NCBI GenBank assembly: GCA_017460265.1
Contig: JAFUBJ010000502.1
Span: 1 to 11,355, forward strand
DNA length: 11,355 bases
Origin: Atopobiaceae bacterium
Lineage (GTDB): Bacteria; Actinomycetota; Coriobacteriia; Coriobacteriales; Atopobiaceae
Direction of reading: 5' to 3'
This document shows, piece by piece, positions 1 to 6,213 of this stretch. The translations under genes and the position numbers were made by a program. The notes under the pieces are model-generated. The model saw only the letters and a list, made by a program, of their open reading frames with translations, made no database searches and was not told the DNA's origin. The first letter of the stretch is position 1; each line of letters opens with the position of its first letter.

Positions 1-1161
1 TGCCCTGAGTGCGAGTCAGCTCTGAGCGAGCCTGCCGCCGAGCCGGTCGCCGTGCCGGCTTCCGCCGAGGAAACGGCTGAACCACTGGACGCGGATGCTG
101 CCCAGGATGAGGCTTCGGAGGACGCACCTGCAGCCGTCGAGCCCGAGTCTGGGTCTGAGTCGGAAGAGCCGCAGGATCAGCCTGCCGAAGAAGAGCCGCA
201 AGAGAACTCCGCCGACGATGAGTCGGAAGAGTCGCAGGATCAGCCTGAAGCCGAGGAGCCGCAGGAAGAGCCTACAGACGACGAGCCCCAAGAGGACCTT
301 GTCGCCGAGGAGCCCCAGGAGGAGTCAGACGACGAGGATACTCAAGTCGTTCCCGCCCAAGAGGTCCAGGAGGCATTTGATCCAACTCCCGAGCCCTTCG
401 TGCTGCTCACCTCGTCTGCCATGAACGGCATCCAGCAGCGTTGCCCCCATTGTGGCGCCGTGGTGTATGCGGGCATGCGCCGTTGCAGCCGCGGCGGCAA
501 GAGGCTTGCCCTCTGGGAGGCAGAAGAGACCGAACCTGCCATCAAGGCCGCGCCCCTGCATGAGTACAAACGCTTCATCGGCAATGGGGGAGCGATTCTC
601 GTCATCCTGCTCGTCCTCGCGGGCGGCTTCCTTGTCACGCAGCTTCTGCCGCAGCTCATAGCGCCCCTGTTTGACGACGTCCCAACCATTGTGGGCGGCC
701 AGAGCATAGACCACGAGATCAACGCCTATATGGAGGAGAGCGGGCAGGAAGGCGAGCAAGAGGGCGAGTCTGAGGCCGAGGCGGCACAGCCCGCGCTTTC
801 CCCTGAGTCGCTTGGTCAGTCGTGGCACGGAACGTATCAGGGCATCAATGGCTCTGACCTGGTGAACCGTCCCATCGACCTCAAGATCAACAGCGTCGAC
901 AACGACGGGAACGTCCAGGCGACCTGCGTCATCGGCGAAGAGGGATACGAGGGCGCGATTGCGAGCTACTACGTCGTTGGCACCATCGACTGGCAGACGG
1001 GTGCCATCGAGCTGCGCGGCGACGAGTGGATCGACTCGGGCGAACTCGCACGCATGCGCATGTTCCGTGGCACCGTCGACATGGACGCGGGCACCATCTC
1101 GGGCACGTCTTCGGAGCTTGATGGCACTCGTGAGGGGCCGTGGTCCATGTCGCTTTCGTAA
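1..1161 (+). CDS. Zinc-ribbon, acidic-linker, single-pass membrane protein (5' end outside window)
   Basis: The reading frame is open from base 1, and its first residues (CPECESAL) look like the closing knuckle of an N-terminal zinc ribbon. The true start therefore probably lies upstream; the GTG at 52 is an internal alternative without a convincing ribosome binding site. Order of parts: zinc-knuckle remnant (1-24), acidic Glu/Gln/Pro-rich linker (about 163-345), a second ribbon-like motif (CPHC at 442-453, Cys at 484-486), one hydrophobic segment (about 580-672), a short acidic stretch, then a roughly 110-residue C-terminal domain rich in beta-type sequence and Gly/Asp turns, probably outside the membrane. 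The fourth zinc ligand of the second ribbon is missing: the expected CxxC reads C-S-R-G, with GGC at 493-495. The family is not recognised beyond zinc-ribbon membrane protein. An envelope sensor or scaffold role is conceivable but unproven. Confidence 0.8.
   Translation, partial: CPECESALSEPAAEPVAVPASAEETAEPLDADAAQDEASEDAPAAVEPESGSESEEPQDQPAEEEPQENSADDESEESQDQPEAEEPQEEPTDDEPQEDLVAEEPQEESDDEDTQVVPAQEVQEAFDPTPEPFVLLTSSAMNGIQQRCPHCGAVVYAGMRRCSRGGKRLALWEAEETEPAIKAAPLHEYKRFIGNGGAILVILLVLAGGFLVTQLLPQLIAPLFDDVPTIVGGQSIDHEINAYMEESGQEGEQEGESEAEAAQPALSPESLGQSWHGTYQGINGSDLVNRPIDLKINSVDNDGNVQATCVIGEEGYEGAIASYYVVGTIDWQTGAIELRGDEWIDSGELARMRMFRGTVDMDAGTISGTSSELDGTREGPWSMSLS
163..345 (+). repeat. Degenerate acidic EEPQ-type repeat within the zinc-ribbon protein
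   Basis: About six imperfect units of the form EEPQ, EESQ or DEPQ, separated by runs of Asp, Glu and Ala, encode a strongly negative and probably disordered linker between the two zinc-ribbon motifs. The DNA is correspondingly repetitive (gagccgcag-type units), so length variation between strains by slippage or recombination is plausible. Confidence 0.6.
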
Positions 1162-1217
1162 GCGCCGTCCAAGCTCAATAGTCTTTCCGTCCTTTTAAGG
1201 GTGACAGGGCAGACGCT

Positions 1218-1241
1218 GGTCGGCATAACGTTTCTGTTGGT
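1218..1241 (+). repeat. Left terminal inverted repeat of the insertion sequence
   Basis: This stretch starts GGTCGGCAT and ends TGTTGGT. It matches the reverse complement of 2720-2743 at 20 of 24 positions. It lies 63 bp upstream of the transposase start codon. Confidence 0.65.
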
Positions 1242-1304
1242 TTGACCTAAGCGAAGGGTCTTCCTAACCTTCGGATTGTCGAGATTCGAAAGAGAGGAAG
1301 ACCC

Positions 1305-2711
1305 ATGGAGAATCTTATCGTAGAGGGCGCGGCGTCGGCGCTGTCGCAGGCGTTCCTGCCGCTGCTCGGCGATTGCGAGTCTTTCGCGGAGTTCGAGGAG
1401 AGGGCGCTCGAGCTCTCGCGCAGGACCGCCGCCGAGGCGATGTCGCGCGCGCTGGAGTCCTTCGACCTGGAGCTCGCGTCGTCCAGGCCGGCGGGGTCGA
1501 CCGTGCACTCGCGCAGGGCCCGCACGCTCGCCACCATGACCGGCGACGTGCGGTTCGCCCGCACCGTGCTGCTCGACCCCGCCGGCTCCACGTCCTACCC
1601 GCTCGACGAGGCGCTGGGCCTCCCCATGGGCGACCGCGTGAGCCCGTCCATGCGCGAGTTCCTGGTCACCTGCGGCGCCGACGTGCCCTTCGGGAGGACC
1701 GCGCGGCTCGCGGCCATGGGCGGCGGCTCCAGGGTCTCCGCCACCACCGTGATGAGGTCGCTCAGGCGCTGCGGCGAGGCCATAGCGGCCGCCGAGCGCG
1801 AGGCGGCCAGGTCGCTGTTCTCCGACGGCGTCGCCCCCGAGGCCGACGCGGTGGCCGCCCACGTGCTCGTCGAGGCCGACGGCACCTACGTCACCGTGCG
1901 CGGCGGGGGCCCGAAGGCCGAGGTCAAGGCCATGGTCGCCTACGCAGGGAAGGCCGAGTCGCCGGGCGGCAGGGTCCGGCGAGTCGACCCCGTGAGGCTC
2001 GGCTGCGTGGGCGTCGCGCCCGGCGAGTTCTGGCGCGAGGCCGTCGCCCAGATAGGCGGCCGCTTCGACCTCTCCAGGGTCGAGCGCGTGTCGCTGGGCA
2101 CCGACGGCGAGGCCCAGTACGTCAACGGGATCGGCGCCATGTCCTTCGCCGCCGAGTCCGACGGCCACATAGACCCCTTCCACGTCGACCGCGCCGTGGC
2201 CCGCTGCGCCCCGAGGGGCACGCGCCTCGGCTGGGCCCTGCTGCAGCTCCTCGAGGCGGGCGGCCCCGGCGCCTGCGCCGCGACGATGGAGACGATGGGC
2301 TCCGAGGGCCTGCTCAACGACGGCTGGGGCAAGGTTGCCGCGTACCTCCGCAACCACGAGGCGGAGATCGGCGGAGGCCCCTCGATGGGCACGATGGAGG
2401 CCGAGCAGCAGCACACCTACAAGGTCCGCATGGCGTCGTTCCCGTGCGCGTGGTCGCTCGCGGGCGCCGACGCGATGGCCAGGACCAGGAGCTGGATCGC
2501 GTCGGGCAGGGTCGTCCCCCGCAGGACGCGCGAGGAGTCGCTCTCGCCGAGGAGGCGGAGGGCCAGGGACGGGAGGCTCGCGCACGTGGTTGACCCGACG
2601 CCCGGGAGGAGGGTACAGTCAGAGGGGAAGGGATGGGAGTACCCCCTCAACGCCTCCGTCGAGGGAATGCGCGCCGACATACGGTACGAGGCCGCCCTGG
2701 ACCTCATCTAG
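1305..2711 (+). CDS. ISLre2-family (UPF0236-type) transposase
   Basis: This 468-residue protein is close to the usual ISLre2 length of about 450-480 and should catalyse cut-and-paste or copying of its own element. The start ATG follows a purine-rich ribosome binding site (GAGAGGAAG) at normal spacing. Family features seen: a Cys- and Arg-containing central region that could bind DNA (about residues 115-175), a VEADGTYV strand with Asp192, an SLGTDGEAQYV strand with Asp267, and a C-terminal block GTMEAEQQH followed by RMAS and AWSLAGADAMAR, which resembles the family block containing the conserved Glu (here Glu365). Asp192, Asp267 and Glu365 are my proposed catalytic acids. The gene has no frameshift, so the element may still be active. 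The very high GC makes long antisense open frames across it, which are not genes. Confidence 0.88.
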   Translation: MENLIVEGAASALSQAFLPLLGDCESFAEFEERALELSRRTAAEAMSRALESFDLELASSRPAGSTVHSRRARTLATMTGDVRFARTVLLDPAGSTSYPLDEALGLPMGDRVSPSMREFLVTCGADVPFGRTARLAAMGGGSRVSATTVMRSLRRCGEAIAAAEREAARSLFSDGVAPEADAVAAHVLVEADGTYVTVRGGGPKAEVKAMVAYAGKAESPGGRVRRVDPVRLGCVGVAPGEFWREAVAQIGGRFDLSRVERVSLGTDGEAQYVNGIGAMSFAAESDGHIDPFHVDRAVARCAPRGTRLGWALLQLLEAGGPGACAATMETMGSEGLLNDGWGKVAAYLRNHEAEIGGGPSMGTMEAEQQHTYKVRMASFPCAWSLAGADAMARTRSWIASGRVVPRRTREESLSPRRRRARDGRLAHVVDPTPGRRVQSEGKGWEYPLNASVEGMRADIRYEAALDLI

Positions 2712-2719
2712 GAGGGGCC

Positions 2720-2743
2720 ACCAACATCAACGCAATGCCGACC
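2720..2743 (-). repeat. Right terminal inverted repeat of the insertion sequence
   Basis: This is the inverted partner of 1218-1241 (20 of 24 identical) and begins 9 bp after the transposase stop codon. The remaining 125 bp up to the cupin start hold no gene I can support. They end in a clear AAAGGAG ribosome binding site for the cupin. Confidence 0.65.
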
Positions 2744-2868
2744 TTAGGGGGCATGCCCGAATGTGGAATGCGCCAGCTGCAAGGTGGTTAGACAACAATG
2801 CCAGGTGTGCGAGGCCACGGTGACCTTATCCTGTCCATCGAGTTCACCTCACCGAAAGGAGCCACACC

Positions 2869-3282
2869 ATGCAGACCTTTGACGAGTACCAGGCAACACT
2901 TCCCATGCCCATCGGTCCCAAGCTGGACAACCCCCACTTCACGGGTGATGTGTGGCTCATCCCGCTGGTGACGGGCAACGACGTCCAGACCCAGATGGTC
3001 ACCTTCGCTCCCGGCTGCATCAACGACTACCACATTCATCACGGCTCTGAGCAGACCATCATCTGCACCGGTGGCCGCGGCTGGTACCAGGAGGAGGGCA
3101 AGGACGCCATCGAGATGAAGCCTGGTGACGCCATCGCCATCCCCGTTGAGGTTCGCCACTGGCATGGTGCCGCCAAGGACAGCTGGTTCAGTCACATCGT
3201 TGTGTACAGCAAGGCGCACGAGGGCTTCCACGCCGAGTGGTGCGAGCCTGTCCCGCAGGAGATCTACGACGGCCTTGAGTAA
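2869..3282 (+). CDS. Small cupin-domain protein
   Basis: This 137-residue single-domain cupin is a metal-binding beta-barrel, likely cytoplasmic. Cupin motif 1 is a perfect match to G-x5-H-x-H-x3-E-x6-G, with Gly49, His55, His57, Glu61 and Gly68. Motif 2 is present as G-x5-P with Gly86, Pro92 and His97; the usual Gly after the proline is Glu. The three His and one Glu should hold a divalent metal. The ATG is preceded by AAAGGAG at good spacing. The gene is followed 22 bp later by an alpha/beta hydrolase and is probably co-transcribed with it. Small cupins of this type often accompany carboxymuconolactone-decarboxylase-like proteins, flavodoxins and aldo/keto reductases in anaerobes. The substrate cannot be told from sequence. 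No signal peptide is seen. Confidence 0.88.
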   Translation: MQTFDEYQATLPMPIGPKLDNPHFTGDVWLIPLVTGNDVQTQMVTFAPGCINDYHIHHGSEQTIICTGGRGWYQEEGKDAIEMKPGDAIAIPVEVRHWHGAAKDSWFSHIVVYSKAHEGFHAEWCEPVPQEIYDGLE

Positions 3283-3304
3283 CCGCGAGCCAGGGAGCCA
3301 GAAC

Positions 3305-4315
3305 ATGACCTATCAAGCCAGAACGCCCCAGCCTTACGCAGGCAACCCCTTCGGCTTCGTCTACGGCGACGCGCTGACGGCCAACGTCGAGGGCGCCGTC
3401 AACGTGCACCCCATTGCTTACGACGCAAACGGCGTGACCGTGGCCGCAAACGTCTACACCCCGGCTGGCTACCGTGAAGACGCCCAGTATGCGGGCATCG
3501 TGGTGGGACATCCCAACGGCGCGGTGAAGGAACAGGCAGCGGGCCTCTATGCCCAGCGCCTTGCGCAGGCGGGCTTTGTGACCATCGCGTTTGACGCCGT
3601 GACCACGGGTGAGAGCGGCGGCGAGCCGCGCAACCGCGACATTCCGTACCTGCGCGTGGAGGACTACCGCCTTGCGGCAGACGTCCTCTCCACGGTCCCC
3701 GGCGTGGACGCCTCTCGCTTGGCTGTCCTCGGCATTTGCGGTGGCGGAGGCTATGCGCTCTCTGCCGCACAGATGGACAAGCGCTTCAATGCCGTGGCTG
3801 TTGTGTCCATGTTCAACACGGGCTCGGTGCGCCGCGAGGGCTTCGTCAAGTCGCAGGCAGACAGCGTGCTCAAGCGCCTACACGACGTGGCCGACCTGCG
3901 TGCGCGCGAGGTCCAGACCGGTGAGCTTACCTACAACGCCAACATGAGCGACATGGACCCCGAGGTAGGCCACGAGCTGCCCTTCGACATGTACCGCGAG
4001 GGCTATGAGTACTACGTAGAGACCCACGCGCATCCGCGTGCTCTCTCGCGCTTTGCCCAACGCGACCTCATGGACCTCTGTGCTTGGGATCCGGACGCCT
4101 TCATGTATCTCGTCAATCAGCCGCTGCTCATGGTGGTGGGCGAGAAGGCTGACACGGCGTACATGTCCGAGAGTGCCTTTGACGCAGCCACGGGCACCGA
4201 TGACAAGGAGCTCTACACCGTGGCGGGCGCCACGCACGTCGACCTCTACTGGAGGCCCGGCATGGTAGACGACGCGCTTGCCAAGCTCGCGCAGTTCTTC
4301 GCGGAGAAGCTATAA
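3305..4315 (+). CDS. Alpha/beta hydrolase with Cys in the nucleophile elbow
   Basis: This 336-residue protein is of the size and layout of YcjY- or dienelactone-hydrolase-like enzymes. Visible landmarks: GHPNG (68-72, oxyanion region), FDAVTTGESGG (96-106), nucleophile elbow GICGGGG (143-149) with Cys145 where a typical esterase has Ser, VVGEKAD (277-283) as the likely acid strand with Asp283, and GATHVD (308-313) with His311 as the catalytic base. A Cys nucleophile is typical of the dienelactone hydrolase branch and would favour strained or activated esters. The ATG at 3305 is chosen because the protein reads naturally from there and an AGGGAG precedes it; the frame stays open further upstream but that part overlaps the cupin gene. 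It lies 22 bp after the cupin stop, so the two are likely an operon. Substrate unknown. Confidence 0.85.
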   Translation: MTYQARTPQPYAGNPFGFVYGDALTANVEGAVNVHPIAYDANGVTVAANVYTPAGYREDAQYAGIVVGHPNGAVKEQAAGLYAQRLAQAGFVTIAFDAVTTGESGGEPRNRDIPYLRVEDYRLAADVLSTVPGVDASRLAVLGICGGGGYALSAAQMDKRFNAVAVVSMFNTGSVRREGFVKSQADSVLKRLHDVADLRAREVQTGELTYNANMSDMDPEVGHELPFDMYREGYEYYVETHAHPRALSRFAQRDLMDLCAWDPDAFMYLVNQPLLMVVGEKADTAYMSESAFDAATGTDDKELYTVAGATHVDLYWRPGMVDDALAKLAQFFAEKL

Positions 4316-4373
4316 GCGTTGCGTTAGCTTGTATTATCGGCAGGAAGGTTATTGAGCGACAAAAGGAGCAGCC

Positions 4374-4580
4374 ATGGGCATTGAGAACCTCACTCCCGAA
4401 CAGATGGAGAAGGCCAAGTCCTGCAAGACTATCGAGGAGCTCGAGCAGCTTGCCCATGATGAGGGCCTTGAGCTCTCTGCTGAGGAGCTCAAGGGGATAG
4501 CTGGCGGAATCTGCAAGCACGACTGTGATTGGCTTGGCGCCCAGTGCCGCAACGATTACGAGTGCAGGACAAGACATTAA
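4374..4580 (+). CDS. Nif11-like leader RiPP precursor with four-Cys core
   Basis: This 68-residue peptide has two parts. The leader (residues 1-45) reads LTPEQMEKAKSCKTIEELEQ, then a short acidic helix, then ELSAEELKGIAGG, which follows the Nif11-like leader pattern (TIGR03798-type: AKSxxELxxLA, D/E-rich ELSxEEL, terminal GG). Cleavage is expected after Gly44-Gly45. The remaining 23 residues form a core with Cys47, Cys51, Cys58 and Cys64, three Asp, one Glu, one Trp, and a basic tail (R-T-R-H). A strong AAAAGGAG precedes the ATG at ideal spacing. Upstream, TATTAT at 4332-4337 could be a -10 box, but I see no matching -35. Downstream genes encode an FMN reductase, a PrsW protease and a radical SAM/SPASM enzyme, supporting a modified-peptide role. 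The final product and activity are unknown. Confidence 0.85.
   Translation: MGIENLTPEQMEKAKSCKTIEELEQLAHDEGLELSAEELKGIAGGICKHDCDWLGAQCRNDYECRTRH
4509..4577 (+). other. Predicted core peptide of the Nif11-type precursor
   Basis: This segment encodes residues 46-68, after the GG motif. The spacing is C-x3-C-x6-C-x5-C. Two C-x2-D units occur (C-K-H-D and C-R-N-D), each followed by another Cys. Cys plus acidic acceptors is the kind of composition used by radical SAM enzymes that form thioether links to non-alpha carbons, so Cys-to-Asp bridges are one possibility; two disulfides are another. The extent depends on cleavage at GG, which is inferred. Confidence 0.6.
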
Positions 4581-4641
4581 CCCTTATCACTCCGAACCGT
4601 TTGACAAGGTACGCTTGCGGATAGGTTTGAGGTGAGAGGGC

Positions 4642-5277
4642 ATGGAGAAACACATTGTTGTCGTGAACGCGGGGCCGCGCAAGGGCTGGAACACCGACAC
4701 GCTGCTGGCCGAGGCCGCAGTCGGCGCCGAGGAGGCGGGTGCCACCATCGAGCGCTTTGACCTCTTCCGTCTTGAGCGCTACACCGGCTGCATCTCGTGC
4801 TTTGGTTGCAAGCGGGAGCGCAATGCCGGCCGTTGCGTGTGCCGCGACGCGCTCACGCCCGTGCTTGACGCCATTCGTGAAGCGGACGGTCTCATCATTG
4901 GCTCGCCCAACTACCTGGGCGAGCTGACGGCGTCGTTCCGTGCGCTGTACGAGCGGCTCATCTTCCAGAATCTCACCTACAACAAAGAGCGGCCGTGCTG
5001 CAACGAGCGGCCCATCCCCGTGCTGCTCTTCATGACGAGCAACGCGCCAGACATTGCCTATGCGGGCCTCCTACACAACTACAAGCAGACGCTCTCGCGC
5101 TTCGTCGGCCCCACCAAGACCTTTGTGGCAGGCAATACGCTGCAGCTCAAGGACTACAGCAAGACCGATTGGCCCTGGACGATGTTTGACCCAGACGCCA
5201 AGCAGCGCCACCACGACAAGGCCTTTCCCAAGGACTGCAAGAAGGCGCACCAGCTGGGCTTCGAGCTGGCGCAGTAA
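4642..5277 (+). CDS. Flavodoxin-fold NADPH-dependent FMN reductase, iron-sulfur-flavoprotein-like
   Basis: This 211-residue cytoplasmic flavoprotein has an N-terminal strand (IVVVNAGPRKGWNTDTL, residues 5-21) giving the FMN-phosphate loop and GSPNYLGELTA (87-97) giving the second FMN loop. Between them, Cys50, Cys53, Cys56, Cys65 and Cys67 form a C-x2-C-x2-C-x8-C-x-C pattern resembling the compact cluster motif of iron-sulfur flavoproteins. It could therefore carry a 4Fe-4S cluster next to FMN, though the spacing is not the classical one and many family members use such cysteines only structurally. The ATG is preceded by GAGGTGAGAGGG. It lies 61 bp after the RiPP precursor. It could feed electrons to the radical SAM enzyme downstream, or belong with the cupin and hydrolase in redox metabolism; sequence alone does not decide. 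Confidence 0.85.
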   Translation: MEKHIVVVNAGPRKGWNTDTLLAEAAVGAEEAGATIERFDLFRLERYTGCISCFGCKRERNAGRCVCRDALTPVLDAIREADGLIIGSPNYLGELTASFRALYERLIFQNLTYNKERPCCNERPIPVLLFMTSNAPDIAYAGLLHNYKQTLSRFVGPTKTFVAGNTLQLKDYSKTDWPWTMFDPDAKQRHHDKAFPKDCKKAHQLGFELAQ

Positions 5278-5279
5278 GC

Positions 5280-5323
5280 GGGACCAGAGGGTCCGACCCT
5301 CTGGTCCCCGACCCTCTGGTCCC
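5280..5323. repeat. Tandem palindromic repeat (GGGACCAGAGGGTC type)
   Basis: The left arm GGGACCAGAGGGTC (5280-5293) is perfectly complementary to GACCCTCTGGTCCC at 5295-5308 and again at 5310-5323. One left arm can therefore pair with either of two identical right arms, giving a tight or a 16-nt-loop hairpin. It lies 3 bp after the FMN reductase stop codon and about 55 bp before the PrsW start. There is no T-run, so it is not a classical terminator. It resembles a REP-like intergenic element and may stabilise or attenuate the transcript between the two genes. Confidence 0.7.
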
Positions 5324-5377
5324 GGCAGAGGCTCGATCATCTGAATGAGTTCGTTGGGGGAGCAATAATAACGGCTC

Positions 5378-6166
5378 GTGCGCATGCGCGCAGAGTACAA
5401 TCTATGCGGCCGTCTTTTCACACTTCGATTGGTTGTTCTTATGGTCTTGCTTGTCGTCGCGTTTATCGCTAGCCTGCTCCCCTCCATTGGCCTCTTCTTG
5501 TGGCTGCGCTCGATTGAGGGTGACGAAGAGTTCAAGGGCATCTGCAGCAAGGGGCTTATCCAGGGCTTTCTTACCATCTTCCCCGTGGTGGCGTGCTCGA
5601 TGGCCTTCGCCCTTACCGAGCTTGGCCTTTCTCTGCTGGGCATGTCGGGCATGCCAAAGGCTGCGTATCACCGATTCATTGTGCTTGCGCTTTCCGAGGA
5701 GCTTTGCAAGTGCTTCATGTTTCACAGGCTGCTTCAGAAGTACGAGCGCAACTGGTCGTGGCTGGACTACATCATCCTTATGGTTTTGGTGGGCCTCGGC
5801 TTTGGCCTCATCGAGGACTTCTTCTATGCCGTTGGTGCCGACGCGATCACGATGCTGGTTCGTGGCGTAACCGCCATGCACGGCGGCTACGGGTTCATCA
5901 TGGGTTTCTTTCTGGGGATGGGCAAGAAGACCGGCGACAAGAAGTGGTCGGTCCTCAGCGTGGTGGTGCCGTGGCTGCTGCATGGCGCGTATGACTTCGG
6001 CCTGAGCGATGAGTTCTTCGCGCTGGGGGAGAACACGGCGTTCCTGTCCGTCTCGCTGGCCATCTTTGCGCTGGTGACGCTCGTGGTCTTGGTAGTCTTC
6101 TTCCTCAGGCACAAAAACGACGAGCGATTCAGGGCACCCATGGCGACTGAGACCGACATCGCCTAA
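5378..6166 (+). CDS. PrsW-family glutamic intramembrane protease
   Basis: This 262-residue, strongly hydrophobic protein has about seven or eight membrane segments (first at about 15-43, last at about 222-244) and a charged C-terminal tail. It carries the PrsW signature set: SEELCK (Glu107, Glu108, Lys111), GLIEDFFYA (Glu146, Tyr150), MHGGYGFIMG (His168) and PWLLHGAYDF (His202, Asp206). Known PrsW proteins cut membrane-bound anti-sigma factors; relatives of the same fold (CPBP/CAAX type) are used in bacteriocin processing or immunity. The GTG at 5378 is the first start after an in-frame stop; the ATG at 5384 is equally possible. GGGGGAG at 5356-5362 is the likely ribosome binding site, somewhat far away. 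No sigma/anti-sigma pair is next to it. It lies between the flavoprotein and the radical SAM gene, 44 bp before the latter's inferred start, so a role with the RiPP peptide is likely but inferred. Confidence 0.88.
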   Translation: MRMRAEYNLCGRLFTLRLVVLMVLLVVAFIASLLPSIGLFLWLRSIEGDEEFKGICSKGLIQGFLTIFPVVACSMAFALTELGLSLLGMSGMPKAAYHRFIVLALSEELCKCFMFHRLLQKYERNWSWLDYIILMVLVGLGFGLIEDFFYAVGADAITMLVRGVTAMHGGYGFIMGFFLGMGKKTGDKKWSVLSVVVPWLLHGAYDFGLSDEFFALGENTAFLSVSLAIFALVTLVVLVVFFLRHKNDERFRAPMATETDIA

Positions 6167-6193
6167 GTGCATCAAAAACCTAGTGTGCGTCGT

Positions 6194-6213
6194 GGAGAGG
6201 GGGCTGCACAATA
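6194..6213 (+). promoter_or_regulatory. Ribosome binding site with inferred ATA start codon of the radical SAM gene
   Basis: GGAGAGG (6194-6200) extends into GGGG and stands 7-10 bases before an in-frame ATA at 6211. There is no in-frame ATG, GTG or TTG between the preceding stop (6181-6183) and GTG 6304, while residues that look family-typical (GWHLSRYNL) are encoded at 6250-6276. CTG at 6259 and 6274 are alternatives but lack a ribosome binding site. ATA is a rare start, so this may instead be a mutated ATG. Confidence 0.5.

Larger units (their letters stand above)
1218..2743 (+). mobile_element. ISLre2-family insertion sequence (limits set by visible inverted repeats)
   Basis: One transposase gene fills the interval between two imperfect terminal inverted repeats. 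The left repeat (1218-1241) and the reverse complement of the right repeat (2720-2743) match at 20 of 24 positions; both start GGTCGGCAT and end TGTTGGT. The ends may reach further out: GGGCA occurs outside both repeats, but at different distances (1207 on the left, about 2758 on the right). No convincing 8-9 bp target duplication was found by eye, so the exact boundaries are open. The element is visibly richer in G and C than its neighbours. It sits between the zinc-ribbon gene and the cupin gene and does not obviously interrupt either. Confidence 0.75.

Noticed and set aside
969..2585. Long antisense open frame (538 codons) across the transposase
   Set aside because: It is very rich in Arg, Gly, Ala and Pro, matches no family, runs across the transposase into the zinc-ribbon gene, and is explained by the very high GC of the insertion sequence.
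2760..2837. Zinc-ribbon-like translation (CxxC...CxxC) between the insertion sequence and the cupin
   Set aside because: The frame has no start codon or ribosome binding site and is short. It might be a remnant of a gene cut by the insertion sequence, but this cannot be supported from the window.
3125..3304. Longer N-terminus for the alpha/beta hydrolase
   Set aside because: The extra 60 residues overlap the cupin gene in another frame, are Ser/Arg-rich, and the ATG at 3305 has its own ribosome binding site.
4601..4627. TTGACA in front of the FMN reductase as a separate promoter
   Set aside because: The hexamer is perfect, but the only -10-like sequence (TAGGTT) is 15 bases away and would leave almost no leader before the start codon.
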